A stretch of DNA of 29,827 nucleotides from DATKMP01 sp035541775 (GTDB taxonomy: Bacteria > Bacteroidota > Ignavibacteria > UBA10030). The stretch spans positions 1 to 29,827 of the forward strand of contig DATKMP010000240.1 in NCBI GenBank assembly GCA_035541775.1, read 5' to 3'. Under the pieces are notes generated by a model that was not told where the DNA came from, did no database searches, and was given only the letters and a program-made list of their open reading frames with translations. This document shows, one piece after another, positions 23,795 to 29,827 of this stretch; the first letter of the stretch is position 1; every line of letters begins with the position of its first letter. The translations under genes and the position numbers were made by a program.

Positions 23795-24539
23795 CGGCAC
23801 AGAATTTTCGCAAGTACTTCAGCACTGAATCCATATCTTTGGGCAGCGGTGTTTTCCATTCTAACAGTTCCTTGGTGAGCGGATGCACAACAGCCAAGAC
23901 CGCTACGTGCAATGCTGTACGAGCGAGCAGCGGCTTTTCCGGTTCCTTTTCTTTATAATTTTTTTTCACGAAAGAAAGAAAAAATCCCTGCCCATCTCCA
24001 TACAACGGATCGGCAAGCACAGGCATTTTTATCGCGCTTAACTGCACACGTATTTGATGTGTTCGTTCTGTGTGCGGAGACAATCCCAGCAACGCATACC
24101 GGTCGAAATGTTCAATCGTGATATATTCGGTTGCAGCAACAATTCCTTTTTTCCGATCCACCATCTTTTTGCCGGCACAGCGTTCATCGTCAGCAAGAGG
24201 CAGTTCGATGATGCCGCTGTCTGCTTTCGGTACGCCATGCACGATGGCAAGATATTGCTTTTTCACTTTATGCTGTTCGAACTGCGTACAAAGTTGATCT
24301 TGTGCTTCCGCAGTTTTAGCAAACACGACGAGTCCGCTCACATCGGCATCGACTTTATGCACAACAAACACCGATGGAAAACTTTCCCGCAAGAGTTCAT
24401 ACAAATTCATCGATGCCGTTTCGTGTGCCGATGCGGCCGTCAGCATACCGGAAGGTTTGTTGATGACGATGATCGACTCGTCTTCAAAAACAATTCCGCC
24501 GCCGGTTTTTTTTAATATTTGTTCTAATTTCCATCTCAT
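23787..24539 (-). CDS. RluA-family pseudouridine synthase
   Basis: A 250-residue enzyme converting uridine to pseudouridine in RNA. The family blocks are visible: IVINKPSGMLTA near the start; the catalytic motif HKVDADVSGLVVF with the essential aspartate D64; KKQYLAIVHG; the region LGLSPHTERTHQIRVQLSAI; and MPVLADPLYGDG. In most relatives the catalytic motif reads HRLDxxTSG; here arginine is replaced by lysine and the threonine by valine. No S4 domain is present, so it is a short RluA/RluC-like form. The ATG at 24539 begins the minus-strand gene, divergent from the glycosylase. The specific RNA target cannot be read from sequence. Confidence 0.88.
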   Translation of the reverse strand: MRWKLEQILKKTGGGIVFEDESIIVINKPSGMLTAASAHETASMNLYELLRESFPSVFVVHKVDADVSGLVVFAKTAEAQDQLCTQFEQHKVKKQYLAIVHGVPKADSGIIELPLADDERCAGKKMVDRKKGIVAATEYITIEHFDRYALLGLSPHTERTHQIRVQLSAIKMPVLADPLYGDGQGFFLSFVKKNYKEKEPEKPLLARTALHVAVLAVVHPLTKELLEWKTPLPKDMDSVLKYLRKFCAVS

Positions 24540-24659
24540 ATTGTTCGTTCAATGTAGAAGGCAGAAAGAAAAGAAACAAGCACAAACGCAGAATTGTCTC
24601 AGAAAAAAAAATCTCTTACCTTATTGTATGGTGATGGATTATTATTCCAAAGAGATTTT

Positions 24660-25253
24660 ATGATCTCTCTGCCCCGTTCTTTTTTTCTCCAGCCAACCTT
24701 GAAGGTCGCGCACGATCTTCTTGGAAAACATATCTTTCGCCTCCTTGATAACAAATTACTCATCGGAACAATTGTTGAAACCGAAGCGTACTGCCACAAC
24801 GATCCCGCATCGCATTCCTTCCGCGGAAAAACAGAACGGAATAAAATTATGTTTCATGAAGGCGGGTATTTGTATGTGTATTTCACGTACGGCATGCATT
24901 TTTGCGCCAATATTGTTACGGGAAAAGAAGGAATCGGCGAAGCGGTACTCATTCGTGCGGTGGAACCGATAGCCGGCATCGAAGTGATGATGAAGAATCG
25001 TTTTCCGAAACAAAAAGGAATCGACCGGCGTTCGTTTATCAATCTCACCAACGGCCCTGCAAAATTTTGTCAGGCATTCGGTATTGCACGCAACGAAAAC
25101 GGTTTGGATCTGTTAGACAGTGAAATTAGAATCACCGAAGGAGATGTTGTTCCTTCGCATCACATCAAACATTCTTCGCGCATTGGTATTCAACACGGTA
25201 AAGAAAAACTCTGGCGATTTTTTATTGCCGGTAATCCGTGGGTATCTCGGTAA
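24660..25253 (+). CDS. 3-methyladenine DNA glycosylase (AAG/MPG family)
   Basis: A 197-residue base-excision repair enzyme that removes alkylated purines. Family landmarks: RSFFLQPTLKVAHDLLGKHI at the N-terminus, then GTIVETEAYCHNDPASHSF with the catalytic glutamate in VETEAY, RNKIMFHEGGYLYVYFTYGM with the DNA-intercalating Tyr region, and NLTNGPAKFCQAFGI. The open frame extends to a TTG at 24594, but that segment (SQKKKSLTLLYGDG) is not family-like. The ATG at 24660 is therefore preferred, with AAGAGA just upstream. The start codon lies in the loop of a 6-bp inverted repeat (AGAGAT/ATCTCT). Confidence 0.93.
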   Translation: MISLPRSFFLQPTLKVAHDLLGKHIFRLLDNKLLIGTIVETEAYCHNDPASHSFRGKTERNKIMFHEGGYLYVYFTYGMHFCANIVTGKEGIGEAVLIRAVEPIAGIEVMMKNRFPKQKGIDRRSFINLTNGPAKFCQAFGIARNENGLDLLDSEIRITEGDVVPSHHIKHSSRIGIQHGKEKLWRFFIAGNPWVSR

Positions 25254-25296
25254 AATTTATATTTTAATCAATATATTTGGAACATTGGAGCAAACA

Positions 25297-25572
25297 ATGA
25301 AGCATAATAGTTATTTCGATGGGCAGGTACAAAGTCTCAGTTTAACAACTGCGGACGGCAGTGCAACGGTCGGTGTGATAAGTAAAGGCGCATTCACGTT
25401 CGGCACATCTTCGCAGGAGCGGATGGTGATTACTTCCGGAACGCTGAAAGCAAAGCTGCCTGGCACGGAGTGGAAATCGTTCAGCAAGAACACAGAATTT
25501 ATCGTTCCGCCCAATTCTTCGTTCGATGTGGAAGCGGACAGTGATGTCTCGTATATTTGCTATTATAAATAA
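25297..25572 (+). CDS. ppnP: Pyrimidine/purine nucleoside phosphorylase PpnP-like
   Basis: A 91-residue single-domain cupin protein of the PpnP (YaiE, DUF1255) family, whose characterised E. coli member phosphorolyses many nucleosides to bases and ribose-1-phosphate. Visible: the N-terminal YFDGQVQSLSL, the central VGVISKGAFTFGTSSQERMV, GTLKAKLPGTEW, and the ending FIVPPNSSFDVEADSDVSYICYY, which matches the family almost end to end. The ATG at 25297 has TTGGAG 6 nt upstream; the frame is open further back but overlaps the glycosylase gene. It lies 43 bp after the glycosylase on the same strand, so the two may be co-transcribed. Confidence 0.93.
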   Translation: MKHNSYFDGQVQSLSLTTADGSATVGVISKGAFTFGTSSQERMVITSGTLKAKLPGTEWKSFSKNTEFIVPPNSSFDVEADSDVSYICYYK

Positions 25573-25578
25573 GCAATA

Positions 25579-25677
25579 GTCATTGCGAGAAATGAGTCCG
25601 TGCAAACGGACGAATGACGAAGCAATCTCACGCACCGAAGGAGATTGCTTCGCTGCCTTCGGCATGCTCGCAATGAC
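25579..25677. repeat. Nested inverted-repeat element (MITE/REP type)
   Basis: A 99-bp palindromic element. Outer arms GTCATTGCGAG (25579-25589) and CTCGCAATGAC (25667-25677) are perfect inverted repeats. Inner arms CGAAGCAATCTC (25618-25629) and GAGATTGCTTCG (25641-25652) are another perfect pair. The outline with these same end sequences is familiar from short dispersed repeats in many bacterial genomes. It contains no gene and would fold into a branched hairpin. No transposase is nearby, so movement would depend on functions in trans. The rest of 25573-25842 is AT-rich leader DNA of the next gene, including TTGACA at 25698-25703 without a good -10. Confidence 0.85.
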
Positions 25678-25842
25678 GCCTCCTTCTTCCCCGCCTCTTG
25701 ACACTCTCCATAGATTTCGACAAATTACGTGCAAGCTTTTAACGGTTGGTTAAATTAATGTGCGCATCTAATGAAATGCGTTCAGGAAAAGTGGAAGAAA
25801 ACGAAATATGAAGATAGATTTTCATTCAATTAGGAGGTATTG

Positions 25843-26712
25843 ATGTATAATAAAAATCATAATTTCGGTGGACATTGGACAGAACAAAAGCTTTTAAAGA
25901 TAAAGAATTACCTTCAAGCATATGCAAGGATAATGAATAAACAATCATTCCGATTTGCATATATTGATGCATTCGCAGGAAGTGGTTATAGGACAGTCAT
26001 AACAGATGAACAATCGGAGGACTTTCTATTCCCAGAATTTTCCGAATGTGAAACCACTACATTTCTTGATGGTTCTGCTAGAATTGCATTGCAAGTTAAA
26101 CCACAATTTCATAAATACATCTTTATTGAAAAAGATATTTCAAAAGCACAAAGCTTAGAAAGTCTTAAACAAGAATTTCCATTATTAGAGAAGAAAATCA
26201 GCATCATTAATGCGGATGCAAATACATATTTAACAGATTTATGCTTAAATTATAGCTGGAAGAATAATCGTGCTGTTCTTTTTCTAGATCCGTACGGTAT
26301 GCAAGTAACTTGGTCAACGATTGAAGCAATAAGTAAAACAAAAGCAATTGATCTATGGTTATTATTTCCGCTGGGCGTTGCTGTGAATCGGTTATTGTAT
26401 CGCAAAGGGAATATTCTACCTAGTTTCAAAAAATTATTAAATGAGTTATTTGGTACCAAAGAATGGTTCAGACATTTCTATTCAACAACAACCCATAGCG
26501 GCTTGTTTGGAGAAGAAACAGCTATAGAAAAAATTAGTAATTTTGATTCAATTAGTAACTATTTTGTTTCTCGATTAAAAACAGTTTTTCGCAATGTTGC
26601 AGAACATCCTCTTCCATTATATAATTCAAGAAATAATCCATTGTATTTACTTTGTTTTGCATCTTCAAATTCTACAGCATTAAAAATAGCACAAGATGTT
26701 TTGGATAAATAA
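25843..26712 (+). CDS. tcmP: Three-Cys-motif partner protein TcmP
   Basis: A 289-residue protein of the TcmP family, known mainly for being encoded next to a DUF5131 (Gp37/Gp68-like) three-Cys protein, exactly as here. Visible blocks are GHWTEQKLLKIKNYLQAYA, the FAYIDAFAGSGYR segment that resembles a Rossmann-type nucleotide or SAM-binding loop, YIFIEKD, and AVLFLDPYGMQVTW. These suggest a methyltransferase-like core, but activity is unproven. AGGAGG (25832-25837) lies 5 nt before the ATG at 25843, which therefore beats the TTG at 25840. The stop overlaps the next start as TAATG. The gene is visibly richer in A and T than the surrounding housekeeping genes. Confidence 0.9.
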   Translation: MYNKNHNFGGHWTEQKLLKIKNYLQAYARIMNKQSFRFAYIDAFAGSGYRTVITDEQSEDFLFPEFSECETTTFLDGSARIALQVKPQFHKYIFIEKDISKAQSLESLKQEFPLLEKKISIINADANTYLTDLCLNYSWKNNRAVLFLDPYGMQVTWSTIEAISKTKAIDLWLLFPLGVAVNRLLYRKGNILPSFKKLLNELFGTKEWFRHFYSTTTHSGLFGEETAIEKISNFDSISNYFVSRLKTVFRNVAEHPLPLYNSRNNPLYLLCFASSNSTALKIAQDVLDK

Positions 26713-27434
26713 TGGCAATTAATTCTTCAATCGAATGGACGGAATCCACGTGGAATCCGATAACGGGCTGCACAAAAATTAGTCCTGGCTGTAAACATTG
26801 TTATGCGGAACGTATGGCGTTTCGTTTGCAACGAATGGGGCAAAAAAATTATGCCAACGGATTTCAATTAACATTACAGGAACATGCTTTGGAATTACCA
26901 TTGCAATGGAAAAAGCCTCAAACAATATTTGTCAATTCCATGAGTGATTTATTCCATAAGGACGTACCTCTTAAGTTCATTCAGAAGATGTTCGATGTCA
27001 TGAAACGTGCATCTTGGCATCGCTTTCAAATTCTAACAAAACGTTCCGACCGGTTATTGGAAATCCATAATCAATTAGATTGGCAGCCCAATATCTGGAT
27101 GGGTGTAAGTGTTGAAAATCAAGATTATACCTATAGAATTGATGACCTTCGAAAAACAAATGCTCATGTAAAATTTCTTTCCATCGAACCACTGCTTGGC
27201 CCAATTCGGAAATTAAAATTAAAAAATATCGATTGGGTTATTGTCGGTGGAGAATCTGGTCCCGGTGCAAGACCGATTGAAGAACCGTGGGTATTAGATA
27301 TACGAGATCAATGTATCAATGCACAAGTCCCATTCTTTTTTAAACAATGGGGTGGTGTAAATAAAAAACGTGCGGGAAGAATGCTTGAAGGCAAAACCTG
27401 GAGCCAAATGCCTAAGTTAAAGAGGGCCGGGTAG
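26712..27434 (+). CDS. DUF5131 (phage Gp37/Gp68-like) three-Cys protein
   Basis: A 240-residue protein with the family motif WNPITGCTKISPGCKHCYAE, giving cysteines 20, 27 and 30 (C-x6-C-x2-C). This cluster resembles a radical-SAM iron-sulfur motif in spacing style, and structural relatives are TIM-barrel-like, but the chemistry of the family is not established. Other conserved segments are FVNSMSDLFHKDVP, ILTKRSDRLLE, IWMGVSVENQDY, FLSIEPLLGP, WVIVGGESGPGARP and FFFKQWGG. It overlaps TcmP by one base (TAATG), so the two are made together. Members occur in phages and mobile elements, which agrees with the AT-rich composition here. Confidence 0.93.
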   Translation: MAINSSIEWTESTWNPITGCTKISPGCKHCYAERMAFRLQRMGQKNYANGFQLTLQEHALELPLQWKKPQTIFVNSMSDLFHKDVPLKFIQKMFDVMKRASWHRFQILTKRSDRLLEIHNQLDWQPNIWMGVSVENQDYTYRIDDLRKTNAHVKFLSIEPLLGPIRKLKLKNIDWVIVGGESGPGARPIEEPWVLDIRDQCINAQVPFFFKQWGGVNKKRAGRMLEGKTWSQMPKLKRAG

Positions 27435-27490
27435 AGCTTCAACGGCGATATGACAAAACATCGCCTGCAAATGTAGGGAATAATTATAAA

Positions 27491-27988
27491 GTGCCTCTTC
27501 TCCTCGAACAATTGCAATACAACCAATGGGCAATGCGTAAATACGTTCAATCGCTGCATCAATTGGAATCATCCAAACTCACACAATCACTAAACAGCAG
27601 TTTTTCTTCCATCCTTGAAACGTTGTGGCACATGCTATGGGTGGAAGAATTGTGGTACGAGCGCTGGCAGGGACATCACGTGCAGCAGCGGTTCGATCCG
27701 AAAGCGGCTCCATTACTCAATGAAATGCAACAACGATTTACCGAGATTCATGAAAAACAAATTGAGTTTCTCCAACACTTTCAAGGGAATGCCGATCTGC
27801 AAAAACTAAGCTATCTTAACTTTCAAAACGAGAAATGGGAATACACACTCTCGCATCTTATTCAACATTTAGTTTTTCATTCGGCATATCATCGCGGACA
27901 GCTTGCGACTTTGATGCGGCAAATCGGCAGCGTTCCTCCCGCAACGGATTATTTAATTTACATCGATGAATGTGGAACAACAAAATAG
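27491..27988 (+). CDS. DinB/YfiT-family four-helix metal protein
   Basis: A 165-residue DinB-superfamily protein. The metal-binding histidine triad is visible: H47 in ILETLWHMLWVEELW, and H130 and H134 in LVFHSAYHRGQLATLMRQ. The four-helix bundle length is typical. Characterised relatives include thiol-dependent transferases and DNA-damage-induced proteins, but the reaction of this member is unknown. The start is a GTG at 27491 with a weak AGGGA about 11 nt upstream; an internal ATG at 27533 would remove part of the first helix. It lies 56 bp after the DUF5131 gene and returns to the base composition of the rest of the window. Confidence 0.88.
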   Translation: MPLLLEQLQYNQWAMRKYVQSLHQLESSKLTQSLNSSFSSILETLWHMLWVEELWYERWQGHHVQQRFDPKAAPLLNEMQQRFTEIHEKQIEFLQHFQGNADLQKLSYLNFQNEKWEYTLSHLIQHLVFHSAYHRGQLATLMRQIGSVPPATDYLIYIDECGTTK

Positions 27989-28023
27989 AACAATGGCACG
28001 ATGAGAATATGCCGCCGATAAAT

Positions 28024-29827
28024 TTATTTCCCCAATTCTTTTTTTAGATACTCGCCCGTGAACGACCGTTTGCAGCGCGCAACATCCTCCGGCGTTCCTT
28101 CTGCAACAATTTCCCCGCCCGCATCGCCGCCGTCGGGTCCGAGATCGATAAGCCAATCTGCCGTTTTGATAACATCGAGATTGTGTTCGATCACGATCAC
28201 CGTATTGCCTTTATCTACAAGTTTGTTCAACACATCGAGCAACATGCGGATATCTTCAAAATGTAAACCGGTCGTAGGCTCATCGAGAATGTACAGCGTT
28301 TTACCCGTACCGATTTTGGAAAGTTCTGTCGAAAGTTTTACACGCTGCGCTTCGCCGCCGGAAAGCGTTGTTGCCTGCTGGCCGAGACGGATATATCCCA
28401 GCCCGACATCATGCAAAGTTTTTAAATGCCGATGCAATCGCGGCAGTTCGCTAAAAACTTCCAGCGCTTCCTCAACCGTCATGTTCAGTACATCGGCAAT
28501 GGACTTGCCTTTGTAGTGCACTTCTAATGTTTCGCGGTTATACCGTTTGCCGTCGCAGACTTCGCACTGTACATACACATCGGGCAAAAAATTCATTTCA
28601 ATTTTCTTCAAGCCGTCGCCTTCGCAGTTCTCGCATCGCCCGCCTTTGACATTAAAACTAAAACGTCCGGCTTTGTAGCCGCGGATTTGCGATTCGGGAA
28701 GCTGTGTGAATAAATCCCGAATGAGCGTGAACAATCCCGTGTACGTCGCGGGATTGGAACGCGGCGTGCGGCCGATAGGCGATTGATCGATGTCGATGAC
28801 TTTATCGATATGCTGTAACCCATCAATAGATTTGTACGGCAGCGGAACAATTTTGGTTTGATAAAATTTTCGAGATAAAATCGGATACAGCGTTTCATTA
28901 ATGAGCGTAGATTTTCCTGAACCGCTGACGCCGGTAACACAGATCAATGTGCCGAGCGGAAGATCGAGTGTCACCTTTTGCAAATTATTACCCGCCGCGC
29001 CTTTGAGCACAATATGTTTTCCGTTGTCGGTGCGACGCTCGGATGGAATTTGTATCATTCGTTCGTTGCGCAAATATTGTCTCGTTAACGACACCGCTGT
29101 TGCTTCCGATTTTATTTTTTTCTTTTGCAAATCTTCCGGTGTTCCTGTCGCCACAATCTTGCCGCCATGTTCGCCTGCACGCGGCCCGAGATCGACAACA
29201 TAATCTGCGCTCTCCATCATTTCTTTATCGTGCTCGACGACGATGACCGTGTTGCCAAGGTCGCGAAGCGCTTTAAGAGAATTGATGAGCTTGATATTAT
29301 CGCGCTGGTGCAAGCCGATACTCGGTTCATCCAAAACATATAACACACCGACAAGTTGCGTGCCGATTTGCGTCGCAAGTCGGATGCGCTGGCCTTCGCC
29401 GCCGGAAAGCGAACGCGCCATGCGATTGAGTGTAAGATAATTTAATCCGACATTGAGCAGAAAATCTAATCGCTGTATAATTTCTTTAAGAATAGGACGG
29501 GCAATTTCCGCCTGGCGCGGCATCAACATGATTGCATCGAAGAACTGTTTTGTGTGGGCAATCGACTTTGTAACAATTTGATGAATATCGGTTTGTGTAC
29601 CCGTCGCGGCATCTTCCAACCGGACAGCAAGAGATTCTTTCCGCAATCGCCCGCCATGGCATACTTCGCATTCTCCTGTAACCATAAACGATTCGACCCA
29701 TTCGCGGATATTATTGGACGCTGTATCTCCGTACCATCGCTCGAGCATTTTCATCAATCCTTCAAAACGATGTTTGTAAATCGTCACGCGGCCGGAATGG
29801 TGTGCATACTCTATTTCGATTTTTTCG
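28024..29827 (-). CDS. uvrA: Excinuclease ABC subunit A, C-terminal part (partial)
   Basis: The frame runs to the right edge, so about the last 600 of an expected 940 residues are present. UvrA is the ATP-dependent damage-recognition subunit of nucleotide excision repair. Visible: the end of the first ABC module with CEVCHGGRLR and signature LSGGEGQRIRLA; LDEPSIGLHQRDN; the second Walker A TGVSGSGKSTLINETL; a zinc-finger region with GRCENCEGDG and CEVCDGKRYN; the second signature LSGGEAQRVKLS; and LDEPTTGLHFEDI. The segment EIEYAHHSGRVTIYKHRFEG before the first GTG-like codon continues the protein, so 29787 is not the true start. It converges with the DinB-like gene, 35 bp apart. Confidence 0.97.
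   Translation of the reverse strand, partial: EKIEIEYAHHSGRVTIYKHRFEGLMKMLERWYGDTASNNIREWVESFMVTGECEVCHGGRLRKESLAVRLEDAATGTQTDIHQIVTKSIAHTKQFFDAIMLMPRQAEIARPILKEIIQRLDFLLNVGLNYLTLNRMARSLSGGEGQRIRLATQIGTQLVGVLYVLDEPSIGLHQRDNIKLINSLKALRDLGNTVIVVEHDKEMMESADYVVDLGPRAGEHGGKIVATGTPEDLQKKKIKSEATAVSLTRQYLRNERMIQIPSERRTDNGKHIVLKGAAGNNLQKVTLDLPLGTLICVTGVSGSGKSTLINETLYPILSRKFYQTKIVPLPYKSIDGLQHIDKVIDIDQSPIGRTPRSNPATYTGLFTLIRDLFTQLPESQIRGYKAGRFSFNVKGGRCENCEGDGLKKIEMNFLPDVYVQCEVCDGKRYNRETLEVHYKGKSIADVLNMTVEEALEVFSELPRLHRHLKTLHDVGLGYIRLGQQATTLSGGEAQRVKLSTELSKIGTGKTLYILDEPTTGLHFEDIRMLLDVLNKLVDKGNTVIVIEHNLDVIKTADWLIDLGPDGGDAGGEIVAEGTPEDVARCKRSFTGEYLKKELGK

Noticed and set aside
25579..25677. CRISPR or integron attachment site.
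   Set aside because: Only nested inverted repeats are present, with no spaced direct repeats, no integrase and no core-site sequence.
25771..25833. A 20-codon frame ahead of TcmP that ends at the TAG next to AGGAGG.
   Set aside because: No ribosome-binding site and no amino-acid bias typical of an attenuation leader peptide.
27989..28023. Shared terminator between the DinB-like gene and uvrA.
   Set aside because: No hairpin followed by a T-run could be found in the 35-bp gap.

Overview
The window looks like the chromosome of a Gram-negative-type bacterium. It has OmpA-like and heptosyltransferase-like envelope genes, a murein gene, and secreted proteins with signal peptides. The gene set (ECF sigma factor with zinc anti-sigma, DUF4097 protein, YCF48 propeller, Nif3/zinc-ribbon/RNase HI/rnpB cluster) and moderate GC are compatible with the Bacteroidota/Chlorobiota/Ignavibacteria side of the FCB group. 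That is inference; no 16S rRNA or other decisive marker is present. Several recognisable promoters have a TTGnnn-17-TATAYT form, close to the classical sigma-70 pattern.

Layout. 1-766: tail of an AT-rich TIR/deoxyribosyltransferase-like gene, then an OsmC-family protein. 767-5893: a PhoR/PhoB-type two-component pair on the minus strand, a divergent gene of unknown function, and a very unusual TIR-like/membrane/PstS-like/OmpA-like fusion. 6164-13692 (minus): murA, a membrane gluzincin with a repeat-rich C-terminal part, an ECF sigma factor, its zinc-binding anti-sigma factor with HEAT-like repeats, and a DUF4097 beta-repeat protein, closed by an intrinsic terminator; then a family 9 glycosyltransferase. 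13833-14546: a receiver plus HisKA protein lacking an ATPase domain, with a promoter suggesting a leaderless message. 14547-14742: a promoter and a terminator about 145 nt apart with no convincing gene between them, a candidate small RNA.

14743-21741 (plus) is a housekeeping block: Nif3-like protein, coiled-coil zinc-ribbon protein, RNase HI, RNase P RNA (rnpB), RecJ, RuvC, RuvA and RuvB. 21917-23794 encodes a secreted protein with fourteen YCF48/BNR-type repeats, read as two seven-bladed propellers. After it come a divergent RluA-like pseudouridine synthase, a 3-methyladenine DNA glycosylase and a PpnP-like nucleoside phosphorylase. 25579-25677 is a nested inverted repeat of MITE type. It is followed by an AT-rich two-gene cassette (TcmP plus a three-Cys DUF5131 protein) that looks horizontally acquired. 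The window ends with a DinB-like protein and the C-terminal two thirds of UvrA.

How the parts work together. recJ, ruvCAB, the glycosylase and uvrA form a DNA repair and recombination theme. The murA-to-DUF4097 run reads as an envelope-stress locus in which the sigma/anti-sigma pair could respond to surface conditions. The two-component pair may sense phosphate or envelope state, given the neighbouring PstS-like fusion. The best candidates for undescribed biology are the TIR-PstS-OmpA fusion, the TcmP/DUF5131 cassette, and the peptidase/sigma/HEAT anti-sigma/DUF4097 locus.
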